A stretch of DNA of 64,000 nt from Prevotella sp. P5-92 (GCF_002251245.1 NZ_NPJG01000114.1:33387-97386); one strand, 5' to 3'; shown: positions 42,135 to 52,848, counted from the stretch's first letter. Numbers and translations: made by a program. Notes: generated from the letters alone by a model not told the origin.

Positions 42135-43475
42135 TTACCCTATTACCCTCTCTTTAAGAAATCTCCTAAGCATGAATGTCGTGAAATAGGGCAAGGTGAT
42201 GATGCTGCCGTTAAAGCCGATATTAGCTACGCACAACTTTATTCCAAACCTGATGTCGGAATATTTATTGTCGGGTTTCACCAACTTGTTTAGCGAAGGG
42301 GAAACGGAGTTGTTTGCCTTGACCTCAACGGGAATGAGTGAGTCGGCATTCCTTACGAAGAAATCCATTTCTATCGAAAGCTTATCCTGACGATAGAAAT
42401 ACAGGTCATATCCCTGTTTCACAAGCATATCACCCACAATATTCTCATACAGTGCACCTTTGTATGTTCCGAGGTTATTGTTGGAGCGAAGGTCATCTTG
42501 CGCCTCTCTGTCGAGCGATGCTATCAGCAGTCCTGTGTCTTTGTAATACAATTTATACTGCTTGGGGTCGTAGTTGCCTTTCAGCGGCAGTTCAAGATTT
42601 TCCAGACCGTAGCATACGTTGACTATACCCGCATTCTGTAGCCATTCCACTGCACCGATATATTCTCTGTTTCTTGCTCCATTAGCGATTTTTGTCACCT
42701 GAAATTTCTTGTTCTCCTTTGCCAGGAATGTCGAAATATGCCGATATACTGCAAGCACTTTCGCCTTTTCCAATCCTACGGCATATTTTGTGATGTCCTC
42801 CTCGTAGTCTCTCAGCAGTTGTTGCTGAATGTCAAGAATCCCTGAGAATGTTCCTTGGGTGATATACTTGTTTACGACTTCCGGCATACCTCCTATTACC
42901 ATATATTCCCTGAACAACCGTAACATGGCATCGAGAATGCTTTGTGGGAAAGGACGCAGTTCAGCCACAAAGCTGTATAGATATTCTATTTGCGTCTTGT
43001 CATAGCCTTTAGCCCACAGGAATTCCTCGAAGTCCATTGAATGCATCTCTAAATCCTCTTTATATCCCACACTGTTGGACGCTATCTTGTTGTAATTAAT
43101 TCCCATAAGCGATCCTGAGCAGATTACATCATATCTGCCGTCTATCTTGAATGCCTTCAAGCTCGTGGCGCAGTCGGGATAGTCCTGCATTTCATCGAAG
43201 AAGATAAGCGTGTGGTGTGGTATCAGTTTCACTGTAGGTTCAATGAAACTAATATTTCGCAGTATGTCGTCCACCTCATAGCCATTGTCGAATATTGTAT
43301 GGAACTTCCTTTGCAGTGCGAAGTTGATTTCCACGACACTCTTGTAGTTGTTTTTGCCGAACATACGGATGGATTCTGTTTTCCCCACCTGTCGAGCTCC
43401 TTTCACAATGAGAGGTTTCCTGTCTTCCTTCCTTTTCCATTCAAGGAGTATGTTTTCAATCTTTCTTTTCAGCAT
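42135..43475 (-). CDS. AAA_14 / DUF4143 ATPase
   Basis: 446 residues. Walker A KGARQVGKTESI near residue 30, Walker B HHTLIFFDEMQDYP near 90-100, sensor CSGSLMG. The C-terminal DUF4143 region contains YKLYYKDTGLLIASLD and a PDDEXK-like EMDFFVRN...IPVEVKAN. The family is widespread in Bacteroidetes with unclear function, possibly a toxin-like or mobile ATPase/nuclease. The domain logic resembles the ATPase at 2271 although the families differ. It appears monocistronic. Confidence 0.9.
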   Translation of the reverse strand: MLKRKIENILLEWKRKEDRKPLIVKGARQVGKTESIRMFGKNNYKSVVEINFALQRKFHTIFDNGYEVDDILRNISFIEPTVKLIPHHTLIFFDEMQDYPDCATSLKAFKIDGRYDVICSGSLMGINYNKIASNSVGYKEDLEMHSMDFEEFLWAKGYDKTQIEYLYSFVAELRPFPQSILDAMLRLFREYMVIGGMPEVVNKYITQGTFSGILDIQQQLLRDYEEDITKYAVGLEKAKVLAVYRHISTFLAKENKKFQVTKIANGARNREYIGAVEWLQNAGIVNVCYGLENLELPLKGNYDPKQYKLYYKDTGLLIASLDREAQDDLRSNNNLGTYKGALYENIVGDMLVKQGYDLYFYRQDKLSIEMDFFVRNADSLIPVEVKANNSVSPSLNKLVKPDNKYSDIRFGIKLCVANIGFNGSIITLPYFTTFMLRRFLKERVIG

Positions 43476-43848
43476 GATTCATTCCTCAATTTAAAGCCAT
43501 TACTTTTGCATTTTCACAAAATCCGCTGCAAATATAGCAACAAAATCACATTTTTCCAAGAAAAATACATATAAAAATCACATTTTACTCAAATATTCAC
43601 CCCTTAAATTCACATTTTACCCATATTTTCACCCCCCCTGACCTCAACTGAAAAAGGTTGTCACTTTTTGGATAATTAAACATAATGGTGAATACCGCTG
43701 CCAATCAGATAGTATTTCCCATAATAGTATTATTTTGCAAAAAAATGCACTTTTCCTTTACCAATTCAAAAATTATGATTAATTTTGCAGCATTGCATCA
43801 AGGTACGCGACGTGATTGCATATCGTTTAATTAAATAAAAATACAGAA
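43476..43848. other. Intergenic region with duplicated promoter
   Basis: AT-rich and non-coding. Includes direct copies of ttcacattttac-type sequence near 43560-43635 and the duplicated promoter segment described separately. Confidence 0.55.
43718..43792 (+). promoter_or_regulatory. Duplicated promoter segment, copy upstream of GH2
   Basis: ~73 bp nearly identical to 46366-46439, from cccataatagtatt to gattaattttgcagca, with few substitutions and one or two small indels. Contains the -7 box TAATTTTG (43780-43787). Suggests both glycosidase genes answer to one regulator. Confidence 0.8.
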
Positions 43849-46275
43849 ATGAGAAAATTGATAGTCGTGATGGCATGGATGGCCATTGCGTGCATGAATG
43901 CACAGAATGTGCGTGAAACAATCAGACTCGATGACGGGTGGAAGTTTGCCTTTGGCAATGCTGCCGACCCCAAGAAAGATTTTGGCTGCGGCACAGAGTA
44001 TTTTAACTATCTTACGAAGGCCAACTCAATACACAACGAGGGACCGTATGTTGCCAACTTCAATGATTCGACATGGCAAGAGGTTAAGGTGCCACACGAC
44101 TGGGTGACCATCCTACCCTACGCTGATGTGGCAAGCCACTCGCATGGCTACAAGACCGTTGGCTATAAATATCCTGAAACAAGTGTGGGATGGTACAGGA
44201 AGACAATAAATATCCCAGCCGGTGACCTTGGCAAGCATATTGCCCTGAAGTTCGACGGCATCTTCCGCAATGCCCGCGTTTGGTTCAATGGCTTTTACAT
44301 GGGCACCGAGCCCAGCGGCTATGCCACGCAAGTGTATGACGTGACGGAATATGTAAACTACGGCGGCGACAACCTGATTTGCGTCCGTGCCGATGCCACA
44401 CTCGAAGAAGGCTGGTTTTATGAGGGAGCTGGTATCTATCGCGATGCATGGCTGCTGAAATCAGCAGCCGTAAGCGTGGCGCCTTTTGGGACATTCGTCT
44501 ATGCCGATCTGAAACAGCCCTACGACAAGGCTACCATACATGTGGAGACGGAGGTGAACAATCACTCTCTGACCACTCAACAGTGTGAAGTGAGCCATCG
44601 ACTGCTAGATGCTGACGGGCGGGAAGTAGCCAAGTCGGAACCCTCGACGGTAACGCTTAAGGCGAAGCAAACCCTTAACACTCAACTCTTAACTCTCAAC
44701 TTGAGCGCCCCCCATCTGTGGAGCCCCGCCGACCCCTATTTATATAAGGTAGAAACAACGGTGAAGGTAGATGGATGCGTGACCGACGTGTATGAAACCA
44801 CTACGGGCATACGCGATGTAGAGTTTGATGCCGACCGCGGATTCTTGCTGAACGGACAGCCACTGAAACTGAAGGGCGTGAACATGCATCAGGACCATGC
44901 CGGTGTGGGAGCCGCTATCCCCGATGCCCTGCAGGCATGGCGTATCAAACAGCTGAAGAAGATGGGATGCAACGCCTACCGTGCCTCGCATAACCCGATG
45001 ACGCCTACGTTGCTGGATATTTGCGACCGTGAGGGAATACTCGTAATAGACGAGAACCGACTGACAGGCATCAACGAGGAGCATCTGCGACTACTGGAGC
45101 GAATGATCAAGCGCGACCGTAATCATCCGAGCGTCATCCTCTGGAGCAATGGCAACGAGGAATGGGGCATGGAGAACACCATTCAGGGAACTCGCATCGC
45201 AGCTGCCATGCGCGAATATACCCATCTACTTGACCCCACGCGTCATTCCACCATTGCAAATGCAGGTGGCAGGGAGATGGTTAAGGGTCTCGATGTGGTA
45301 GGATTCAACTATATCGTACAGAACGATGTGGACAACCAAAAAAAGAATAATCCCACATGGAAGATTGTAGGCACGGAAGAGACCACCGGCTGCGGCACGC
45401 GAGGATGGTATTTCAAAGATGAGAAATATCCCGGCAGGATGGTGAGCCTAAATCGCACGATGGAACAGAATTACGAAAACATCATTGAACGCGGATGGAA
45501 ATTCTATGACGAGCGCCCCTGGGCTGCAGGACTGTTCTACTGGACAGGCTTCGACTATCGGGGTGAGCCCAACCCACTCAGTTATCCCGCTCATGACTCA
45601 GAGTTCGGAATTCTGGACTACTGCGGATTCCCCAAGGACGAAGCTTACTATCTGAAGTCATGGTGGACCGACGAGCCCGTGCTACATATCTTCCCCCACT
45701 GGAACCTACAGGGCCATGAGGGCGAGGAAGTGGAAGTGTGGGCTTATAGCAATTGCGACGAAGTGGAACTGACGGTGAACGGCAAAAAACTTGGCCGCCA
45801 ACCGATGCCCCGAAACGGACACTTGAAATGGAAGGCAGTCTATCAGCCTGGCCGTGTGGAAGCAATAGGCTATAAGAACGGCAAGCGCATACTGACTAAA
45901 ACTATTGAGACAACCAAGGCCGCCACAAAAGTGGTACTGAAAGCAGATCGCCAGCAGATAGCTGCCGACGGTCAGGATATGGCAATAGTAAACATCGAAT
46001 TACACGACCAGAAAGGCCGTTTCGTTCCTAATGCCTGCCCTGTACTGACCTTCTGTCTTGAAGGCGACGCCAGTATCATAGGCTGTGGCAATGGCGACCC
46101 ATCATACTTAGGCAGTGACCATCCCGACAAGCAGCCTTGCCATACATTCAGCATTCCCGCCTTCAACGGGCGGGCCCAAGTACTGATACAAAGTGGAAAA
46201 CTTCCTTCGACAGTAACGCTGAAATGTACTGCTGACGGACTGAAGTACGGACTTCTGACTATCACTACAAAATGA
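43849..46275 (+). CDS. Exported GH2-family glycoside hydrolase (beta-galactosidase-like)
   Basis: 808 residues. Signal peptide ends CMNAQ. Sugar-binding jelly-roll (VGWYRKTINIPAGDLGKHIA, WFNGFYMGTEPSGY), Ig-like domain, and TIM barrel from ~300 (LKLKGVNMHQDHAGVGAAIP). Acid/base Glu in LWSNGNEEWG near 433; nucleophile region VGTEETTGCGTR near 505-516. A DUF4982-like and an invasin/Ig-like C-terminal domain follow (IAADGQDMAIVNIELHDQKG). Likely cleaves beta-galactosides or related plant or host glycans outside the cytoplasm. Contains an odd short-repeat insert near 44668-44703 (TLNTQLLTLNLS). Confidence 0.9.
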   Translation: MRKLIVVMAWMAIACMNAQNVRETIRLDDGWKFAFGNAADPKKDFGCGTEYFNYLTKANSIHNEGPYVANFNDSTWQEVKVPHDWVTILPYADVASHSHGYKTVGYKYPETSVGWYRKTINIPAGDLGKHIALKFDGIFRNARVWFNGFYMGTEPSGYATQVYDVTEYVNYGGDNLICVRADATLEEGWFYEGAGIYRDAWLLKSAAVSVAPFGTFVYADLKQPYDKATIHVETEVNNHSLTTQQCEVSHRLLDADGREVAKSEPSTVTLKAKQTLNTQLLTLNLSAPHLWSPADPYLYKVETTVKVDGCVTDVYETTTGIRDVEFDADRGFLLNGQPLKLKGVNMHQDHAGVGAAIPDALQAWRIKQLKKMGCNAYRASHNPMTPTLLDICDREGILVIDENRLTGINEEHLRLLERMIKRDRNHPSVILWSNGNEEWGMENTIQGTRIAAAMREYTHLLDPTRHSTIANAGGREMVKGLDVVGFNYIVQNDVDNQKKNNPTWKIVGTEETTGCGTRGWYFKDEKYPGRMVSLNRTMEQNYENIIERGWKFYDERPWAAGLFYWTGFDYRGEPNPLSYPAHDSEFGILDYCGFPKDEAYYLKSWWTDEPVLHIFPHWNLQGHEGEEVEVWAYSNCDEVELTVNGKKLGRQPMPRNGHLKWKAVYQPGRVEAIGYKNGKRILTKTIETTKAATKVVLKADRQQIAADGQDMAIVNIELHDQKGRFVPNACPVLTFCLEGDASIIGCGNGDPSYLGSDHPDKQPCHTFSIPAFNGRAQVLIQSGKLPSTVTLKCTADGLKYGLLTITTK

Positions 46276-46314
46276 ACTTCTTGCTTCAAAAAAGTATTTA
46301 AGTATATCTTCGTT

Positions 46315-46362
46315 TGATGTGAACCGCGAAAGTGTTTTGTCTAACTTTCGCGGTTCACATCA
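46315..46362. terminator. 19-bp perfect hairpin between GH2 and GH3
   Basis: tgatgtgaaccgcgaaagt (46315-46333) and its exact complement (46344-46362) with a 10-nt loop. There is no T-run, so it may be an RNA processing or insulating hairpin rather than a classical terminator. Confidence 0.65.
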
Positions 46363-46365
46363 TTA

Positions 46366-46439
46366 CCCATAATAGTATTTTTTGCTAAAAAATGCACTTT
46401 TCTTTTACCAATTCGAAAATTATGATTAATTTTGCAGCA
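46366..46439 (+). promoter_or_regulatory. Duplicated promoter segment, copy upstream of GH3
   Basis: Near-copy of 43718-43792; -7 box TAATTTTG at 46427-46434, 34 nt before ATG 46469. Confidence 0.8.
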
Positions 46440-46468
46440 ATAAATAACAGTTTAAAACTGTCATAATA

Positions 46469-49054
46469 ATGAAGAAACAACTTATTACTACTTTGATGGC
46501 TCTCTTTACAATGGGAGCTGGGGCGCAAAATATGTTGCCATATCAGAACCCCAACCTGTCAGCCGAAGAGCGTGCTGACGACCTTATTGGCCGACTGACA
46601 ATTGAAGAGAAGACAGCGCTGATGATGGACCAATCGCCGGCTATAGAACGACTGGGCATCCCATCTTTCCAATGGTGGAACGAAGCACTACATGGAGTGG
46701 GACGAAACGGATATACCACTGTGTTCCCAATTACAATGGGTATGGCTGCTTCTTGGGACGATGCCCTACTCTATCGTTGTTTTGATGCTGTAAGCGACGA
46801 AGCTCGAATAAAAAATGCGCAGGCAAAGAGCAAAAACGAAATGAACCGCTATCAAGGTCTGTCGTTCTGGACTCCCAACATAAATATCTTCCGCGACCCA
46901 AGATGGGGACGCGGACAGGAGACATACGGCGAAGACCCATTCCTGACATCACGCATGGGAGTGGCTGTTGTCAACGGACTACAAGGGAAGGGAAACAGCA
47001 TTAACAGCAAATACATGAAATTGCTCGCATGTGCAAAGCATTATGCCGTTCATTCAGGACCTGAATGGAACAGACACTCATTCAATATAGAAGACTTGCC
47101 CGAACGCGACCTTTGGGAGACGTATATGCCTGCATTCAAGGCTCTCGTAGAGAAAGCGAACGTGGCTGAGGTGATGTGCGCATATCAAAGAATTGACGGC
47201 GACCCATGCTGCGGCAACAAGAGATACCTACAGAGAATACTGAGGGATGAATGGGGGTATCAAGGACTCGTGGTGAGCGATTGCGGTGCAATCAGGGATT
47301 TCCATCAGAAAGGGTGTCATGAAGTGTCGGCAACACCGTCGATAGCTGCAGGAACAGCCATTATAGCAGGCACTGACGTGGAATGTGGTTCGGTATATAA
47401 GAATATCCCAAAAGCCTTGAAAAATGGTGAACTGTCTATGGATGCCATAAACAAATCACTTAAGCGACTGCTCACGGCAAGAATAAGACTGGGCGACCTT
47501 GACAATGACAACCTAGTGGAATGGACCAAAATACCACATGACCGTCTATGCTCAAAGCAGCATAACGCTCTCGCCTACGAAATGGCTCAGAAGAGTATTG
47601 TATTGCTGCAAAACAGCAATAACATATTACCGTTAAAGAAGAATGGTGGGAAGATTGTTGTGATGGGACCTAATGCCAACGATAGTGTGATGCAATGGGG
47701 AAACTATAGCGGTTATCCGCTTCATACAGTAACAATCCTCGAAGGAATCGAGAAAAAACGGAGGGGACAAGGTAGTGTGAAGTATGTGGATGGATGCGGA
47801 CACGTGAGCAACACTGTAAGGGAAAGCCGATTTGCTAATTTAACGACTCCCGACGGCAAGGCTGGTATGGAAGCCTGTTATTGGAACAATACCAAGATGG
47901 AAGGAAAACAAGCTGCCACAGCCATTTATAAGAATGCAATAAACCTTAATAACGGAGGTAATACGGCATTTGCTGCTGGCGTAGAACTCGACAACTTCTC
48001 CGGACGATACAAAGCCCTGTTTAAGGCTCAAAGAGACGAGGAGGTGACTTTTGAACTAGAGGCGGACGACGGATATCGCATCATCATCAACGGTGACACT
48101 CTAAGGAATAGATTTGGCCAGGCGCACGGAGTGCAGAAATGGTCGAAGACATATAATGTGAAGGCTGGAGAAAAATACGACATACAGATTGACTACATAC
48201 AGATATTCGGTATGGCGCACATGAAATTTGATGTGTTTACCAACAAGTCTAAATCCATCGGGGATATATTGAAAGAAATATCAGATGCTGAATATGTTGT
48301 ATTTGCCGGTGGCATTTCTCCCCGACTTGAGGGCGAGGAAATGAAGGTTGATGCATACGGATTCAAAGGTGGCGACCGCACAGATATACAGTTGCCACAA
48401 TGCCAGCGCGACCTCATAAAGGCTATCAGCGACGCGGGCAAGAAGGTTATCTTTGTCAACTGCTCTGGCTCTGCCATTGCTCTCGTGCCAGAGACATCCA
48501 CTTGTCAAGCTATTATGCAGGCTTGGTATCCGGGTGAAAGGGGTGGCGATGCCGTGGCAGACGTGTTGTTCGGCGACTATAATCCATCGGGTAAACTGCC
48601 GGTCACCTTCTATCGCTCTGTGGATGACCTGCCTGATTTCCTTGATTATACTATGAAAAACCGCACTTACCGCTACTTCACAGGCAAACCTCTGTGGAAT
48701 TTTGGTTATGGACTTAGTTATACATCTTTCTCATTTGGCAAACCTTCATACAAAAACGGTAAGATTACTGTTGACGTAAGCAACACTGGTAAGTTGGATG
48801 GAGACGAGATAGTGCAGGTATATCTTCGACATACAAAAGATAATGACGGTCCGATAAAATCACTTAGAGGCTTCAAGCGTGTAAGTATAAAGGCTGGCGA
48901 GACCAAGCGCGTGGAGATAGACATGCCTAAAGAAAACTTTGAGACTTGGGACGCATCTACCAATACCATGCGAGTAATAGGTGGTGAATACGATATAATG
49001 GTTGGAAACAGTAGCATTGATGCTGATCTCAAGCATATAAAAATAGTATTATAG
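46469..49054 (+). CDS. Exported GH3-family glycoside hydrolase with PA14 insert
   Basis: 861 residues. Signal peptide ends GAGAQ. GH3 N-terminal barrel with SFQWWNEALHGVGR, FWTPNINIFRDPRWGRGQET and nucleophile Asp in GLVVSDCGAIRD (~residue 271). The C-terminal GH3 domain is split by a PA14-type insert (~460-600, FELEADDGYRIIINGDT), then a fibronectin-III-like tail (LSYTSFSFGKPSY, VQVYLRHTK). The WWNEALHGV motif is typical of beta-xylosidase/beta-glucosidase members. Shares its promoter sequence with the GH2 gene, so the two probably act on the same glycan. Confidence 0.92.
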   Translation: MKKQLITTLMALFTMGAGAQNMLPYQNPNLSAEERADDLIGRLTIEEKTALMMDQSPAIERLGIPSFQWWNEALHGVGRNGYTTVFPITMGMAASWDDALLYRCFDAVSDEARIKNAQAKSKNEMNRYQGLSFWTPNINIFRDPRWGRGQETYGEDPFLTSRMGVAVVNGLQGKGNSINSKYMKLLACAKHYAVHSGPEWNRHSFNIEDLPERDLWETYMPAFKALVEKANVAEVMCAYQRIDGDPCCGNKRYLQRILRDEWGYQGLVVSDCGAIRDFHQKGCHEVSATPSIAAGTAIIAGTDVECGSVYKNIPKALKNGELSMDAINKSLKRLLTARIRLGDLDNDNLVEWTKIPHDRLCSKQHNALAYEMAQKSIVLLQNSNNILPLKKNGGKIVVMGPNANDSVMQWGNYSGYPLHTVTILEGIEKKRRGQGSVKYVDGCGHVSNTVRESRFANLTTPDGKAGMEACYWNNTKMEGKQAATAIYKNAINLNNGGNTAFAAGVELDNFSGRYKALFKAQRDEEVTFELEADDGYRIIINGDTLRNRFGQAHGVQKWSKTYNVKAGEKYDIQIDYIQIFGMAHMKFDVFTNKSKSIGDILKEISDAEYVVFAGGISPRLEGEEMKVDAYGFKGGDRTDIQLPQCQRDLIKAISDAGKKVIFVNCSGSAIALVPETSTCQAIMQAWYPGERGGDAVADVLFGDYNPSGKLPVTFYRSVDDLPDFLDYTMKNRTYRYFTGKPLWNFGYGLSYTSFSFGKPSYKNGKITVDVSNTGKLDGDEIVQVYLRHTKDNDGPIKSLRGFKRVSIKAGETKRVEIDMPKENFETWDASTNTMRVIGGEYDIMVGNSSIDADLKHIKIVL

Positions 49055-49101
49055 ACAATCTTAAAGATTATATGCAATAATCAAAAAAGTCGAGTATATG
49101 A

Positions 49102-49132
49102 AAAAGGGAATGGCCAATGACCATTCCCTTTT
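49102..49132. terminator. Bidirectional intrinsic terminator
   Basis: Stem aaaagggaatgg/ccattccctttt with a 7-nt loop, between the convergent GH3 and iron-sulfur subunit genes. Confidence 0.88.
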
Positions 49133-49187
49133 ATTATGTTTAGACTTAAAGCCTTATCAATGATTAGGCTTTACATCTTGCCAATAA

Positions 49188-49943
49188 TTAGTCGGCGAGC
49201 TTAGCCTTGATGAACTCACGGTTCAGGCGGGCAATGTTGGCGATAGACTCGTTCTTCGGGCACTCTGCCTCGCAGGCACGAGTGTTGGTACAGTTACCGA
49301 ATCCGAGCTCTTCCATCTTCATAACCATCGCCTTGGCGCGTTTTGCGGCCTCTGGACGGCCTTGCGGCAGCAGGGCGAGCTGTGATACCTTAGAGCTTAC
49401 GAAAAGCATTGCAGAGCCGTTTTTACAAGCTGCTACGCAACATCCGCAACCGATACATGTAGCTGCATCCATAGCCTCGTCGGCATCTTCCTTAGGGATA
49501 AGGATAGCGTTGGCATCCTGTGGCTGACCTGTACGCACTGTTGTATAGCCACCAGCCTGGATAATCTTATCGAATGCAGAGCGGTCAACCATACAGTCTT
49601 TGATGACTGGGAATGCAGCTGAACGCCATGGCTCAACGGTGATGACATCGCCGTCGTTGAAGCGGCGCATGTAGAGCTGACAGGTTGTTGCGCCTGTAGC
49701 AGGTCCGTGTGGATGACCGTTGATGTAAAGTGAACACATACCGCAGATACCCTCGCGGCAGTCGTGGTCGAAGACGAAAGGCTCCTTGCCTTCCTCGATA
49801 AGTTCCTCGTTGAGGATGTCGAGCATCTCAAGGAACGAGGTATCGTCTGGAATATCCTTCATCTCGCGGGTATCGAAATGACCTTCGGCCTTAGGGCCGT
49901 TCTGACGCCAGAACTTAAGTGTGAATGATATATTTCTTGCCAT
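49188..49943 (-). CDS. frdB: Fumarate reductase/succinate dehydrogenase iron-sulfur subunit
   Basis: 251 residues. 2Fe-2S ligands in [15 protein letters not shown] and a later Cys; 4Fe-4S/3Fe-4S ligands in [14 protein letters not shown] and [13 protein letters not shown]. Transfers electrons from the cytochrome b subunit to the flavoprotein. In gut Bacteroidales the complex works mainly as fumarate reductase in succinate/propionate fermentation. Last gene of the three-gene operon. Confidence 0.95.
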   Translation of the reverse strand: MARNISFTLKFWRQNGPKAEGHFDTREMKDIPDDTSFLEMLDILNEELIEEGKEPFVFDHDCREGICGMCSLYINGHPHGPATGATTCQLYMRRFNDGDVITVEPWRSAAFPVIKDCMVDRSAFDKIIQAGGYTTVRTGQPQDANAILIPKEDADEAMDAATCIGCGCCVAACKNGSAMLFVSSKVSQLALLPQGRPEAAKRAKAMVMKMEELGFGNCTNTRACEAECPKNESIANIARLNREFIKAKLAD

Positions 49944-49973
49944 AATAAATTATGTTCTTTCTTTAATGTGTTA

Positions 49974-51956
49974 TTAATTCTTGTAGTTACGTGTCTGAAC
50001 CTTGATAGCTTCGTACTCAAGTGGCTCTTTTGTGAGCTCAGGAGCCTTGTCGTCGCTGCCCTGATACTCCCAGCAACCTACATAGAAGAAGTTCTCGTCG
50101 TCGCGCTTTGCCTCACCTTCCTCAGTCTGATACTCTTCGCGGAAGTGACCACCGCAAGACTCGTTGCGAGAGAGAGCGTCGTAAGCCACAAGCTCGCCCA
50201 TAAGGATGAAGTCGCGGAGGTGGATAGCCTTGTCGAGCTCGATGTTCAGACCTTCCTTTGATCCAGGAATGAAGAGGTTGGTATTGAACTCCTTACGGAT
50301 CTTCTTGATGAGCTCAAGACCTTCCTTCAGGCCTTCTGCTGTACGACCCATACCTACATGCTCCCACATGATGTGGCCAAGCTCCTTGTGGATAGAATCG
50401 ACAGAGCGCTTGCCCTGGATGCCCATCAGGCGGTCGATTTCCTTCTGCACGCCCTTCTCAGCCTCGTCGAACTCAGGACGGTCTGTTGGAACCTTAGGCC
50501 AGATAGCCTGGTCAGCAAGATAGTTCTGGATGGTGTAAGGAAGAACGAAGTAACCGTCAGCAAGACCCTGCATGAGGGCAGAAGCACCGAGACGGTTAGC
50601 ACCATGGTCAGAGAAGTTACACTCGCCGATAGCGAAGAGACCAGTGATGGTGGTCATCAGTTCATAGTCAACCCATATACCACCCATGGTGTAGTGAACA
50701 GCCGGGAAGATCATCATTGGGTTGTAGTACTTCACACCATTGATCTCGTTTGCGAGTTCGCCTGGATTGACGTCGGTGATCTCCTCATACATGTCGAAGA
50801 GGTTGCCATAACGCTGGCGGACAACGTCGATACCGAGACGCTCGATAGACTCAGAGAAGTCGAGGAACACGGCAAGACCTGTGTTGTTTACGCCGAAGCC
50901 CTTGTCGCAACGCTCCTTGGCAGCGCGTGAAGCCACGTCACGAGGAACGAGGTTACCGAAGGCTGGATAGCGACGCTCGAGATAGTAGTCGCGGTCTTCC
51001 TCTGGAATGTCGCTACCCTTCTTTGTACCAGCCTGCAGAGCCTTAGCATCCTCAATCTTCTTTGGCACCCAGATACGGCCGTCGTTACGCAGAGACTCAG
51101 ACATAAGTGTGAGCTTCGACTGCTTGTCGCCGTGAACAGGGATACATGTCGGGTGGATCTGAACGTAAGATGGGTTGGCGAACATAGCGCCCTTGCGGTA
51201 GCACTGAACGGCAGCTGTACAGTTACAACCCATAGCGTTGGTAGAAAGGAAGTAGGTGTTGCCATAACCGCCGGTAGCAATGACTACGGCATTGGCAGAG
51301 AAACGCTCGAGCTGACCTGTGACGAGGTTCTTGGCGATGATACCGCGAGCGCGGCCGTCAACGATAACCACATCCTCCATCTCGTAGCGTGTATAGAGCT
51401 TTACTCGACCGGCTTTTACCTGGCAGCTGAGTGCAGAGTAAGCACCGAGCAGCAGCTGCTGACCAGTCTGGCCCTTAGCATAGAATGTACGTGACACCTG
51501 AGCTCCACCGAACGAACGGTTGGCAAGCATACCGCCGTACTCGCGGGCGAAAGGCACGCCCTGGGCAACACACTGGTCGATGATGTCGTTAGACACCTCT
51601 GCCAGACGATAAACGTTAGCCTCACGGGCACGATAGTCGCCACCCTTTACTGTATCGTAGAACAGGCGATAAACAGAGTCGCCGTCGTTCTGATAGTTCT
51701 TGGCAGCATTGATACCTCCCTGTGCGGCAATAGAGTGAGCGCGACGTGGAGAGTCTTGGATACAGAAGTTATATACGGTGAAACCCATCTCGCCAAGGCT
51801 GGCAGCAGCACTGGCGCCGGCAAGACCTGTACCAACAACGATAACGTCGAGCTTGAGCTTGTTCTTTGGGTTCACCAGGCGCTGGTGAGCTTTATAGTTG
51901 GTCCATTTCTCAGCCACTGGGCCTTCAGGAATTCTTGAATCTAATATCTTAGCCAT
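49974..51956 (-). CDS. frdA: Fumarate reductase/succinate dehydrogenase flavoprotein subunit
   Basis: 660 residues. FAD-binding [15 protein letters not shown]; covalent-FAD His region [18 protein letters not shown]; substrate/active-site regions FVQIHPT-like [13 protein letters not shown] and [12 protein letters not shown]. Length and motifs match the Bacteroidetes/epsilon-proteobacterial type. 30 bp upstream of the iron-sulfur gene. Confidence 0.96.
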   Translation of the reverse strand: MAKILDSRIPEGPVAEKWTNYKAHQRLVNPKNKLKLDVIVVGTGLAGASAAASLGEMGFTVYNFCIQDSPRRAHSIAAQGGINAAKNYQNDGDSVYRLFYDTVKGGDYRAREANVYRLAEVSNDIIDQCVAQGVPFAREYGGMLANRSFGGAQVSRTFYAKGQTGQQLLLGAYSALSCQVKAGRVKLYTRYEMEDVVIVDGRARGIIAKNLVTGQLERFSANAVVIATGGYGNTYFLSTNAMGCNCTAAVQCYRKGAMFANPSYVQIHPTCIPVHGDKQSKLTLMSESLRNDGRIWVPKKIEDAKALQAGTKKGSDIPEEDRDYYLERRYPAFGNLVPRDVASRAAKERCDKGFGVNNTGLAVFLDFSESIERLGIDVVRQRYGNLFDMYEEITDVNPGELANEINGVKYYNPMMIFPAVHYTMGGIWVDYELMTTITGLFAIGECNFSDHGANRLGASALMQGLADGYFVLPYTIQNYLADQAIWPKVPTDRPEFDEAEKGVQKEIDRLMGIQGKRSVDSIHKELGHIMWEHVGMGRTAEGLKEGLELIKKIRKEFNTNLFIPGSKEGLNIELDKAIHLRDFILMGELVAYDALSRNESCGGHFREEYQTEEGEAKRDDENFFYVGCWEYQGSDDKAPELTKEPLEYEAIKVQTRNYKN

Positions 51957-52003
51957 AATTGTCTTTAAAATAAACTATGATGTACCTTTAAGTTATAAAT
52001 GTA

Positions 52004-52687
52004 TTAGCAGCAGCAAAGGCTTGGAGCCAACTTGAAGGCGAAAGCCAAAACCACTACGAGGAATGCCAACATAAGGATGGTGGTGTAAGCGATACCGATG
52101 GTCTTCCAACGGTTGAACCATACCTTACCACTGAAGCCTAACGTGTGCATTGCGCTCCAGAAACCATGAGAGAGGTGGAACCAGATGGCCACCAGCCAAA
52201 CGATGTAGAGAACTACAAAGACGGGGTTTTCAAAGGTGTCAACGATGTAAGCGAAGCCGTCAGCTGGATCATGCGGCGTGGCAATGCCAGAGAGTTCGGC
52301 AAACATCATGTTGTACCAGAAGTTCCAGAAGTGGAGCAGCAGGCCGAGGATGACGATGATGCCGAGAACGAGCATGTTCTGCGAAGCCCACTCCACCTTG
52401 GGGTTGCGCTCTGTCACTTCGTAACGCTGAGTACCGCGAGCCGTACGGTTCTGGGCAGTCAGCATAAACGCATAAACAATGTGAACGACTGTCAAGGCAC
52501 CAAGCCCCATAGTAGCGACTACAGCGTACCAGTTGGCACCAAGAAATTCACAAATCATGTTGTAACCCTCTTCAGAGAACAGCGCTACCAAGTTCATGCA
52601 ACCATGGAAGGTCAAGAACAGGATGAGCGCAACTCCAGTAACGGACATTACAACTTTCCTACCAATAGATGAATTACATAACCACAT
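52004..52687 (-). CDS. frdC: Fumarate reductase/succinate dehydrogenase cytochrome b subunit
   Basis: 227 residues with five predicted TM helices (VVMSVTGVALILFLTFHGCM; WYAVVATMGLGALTVVHIVY; MLVLGIIVILGLLLHFWNFW; VFVVLYIVWLVAIWFHLSHG; TILMLAFLVVVLAFAFKLAP). Histidines in TFHGC, VVHIV, LLHFW and LSHGFW are candidate haem ligands. First gene of the operon; membrane anchor and quinol oxidation site. Confidence 0.94.
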   Translation of the reverse strand: MWLCNSSIGRKVVMSVTGVALILFLTFHGCMNLVALFSEEGYNMICEFLGANWYAVVATMGLGALTVVHIVYAFMLTAQNRTARGTQRYEVTERNPKVEWASQNMLVLGIIVILGLLLHFWNFWYNMMFAELSGIATPHDPADGFAYIVDTFENPVFVVLYIVWLVAIWFHLSHGFWSAMHTLGFSGKVWFNRWKTIGIAYTTILMLAFLVVVLAFAFKLAPSLCCC

Positions 52688-52817
52688 AAATGATTGAATT
52701 TAATTATTTAAATGTTTGAACTAAAATTATTATTCTGACCATGAACACATGAAGGCAAATGCTCTTTCTAATGGGCATCATACCACATTATTAGTAGCAA
52801 TACCTTGTTTTAGACCG

Positions 52818-52848
52818 CAAAATTAATATAAAAATATGATAATTCAAA
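52818..52848 (-). promoter_or_regulatory. Promoter of the fumarate reductase operon
   Basis: Minus-strand TAATTTTG (plus CAAAATTA, 52818-52825) and TTTG (plus CAAA, 52845-52848) with a 19-nt spacer: a full consensus match. Predicts a ~120-nt leader. Confidence 0.82.
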
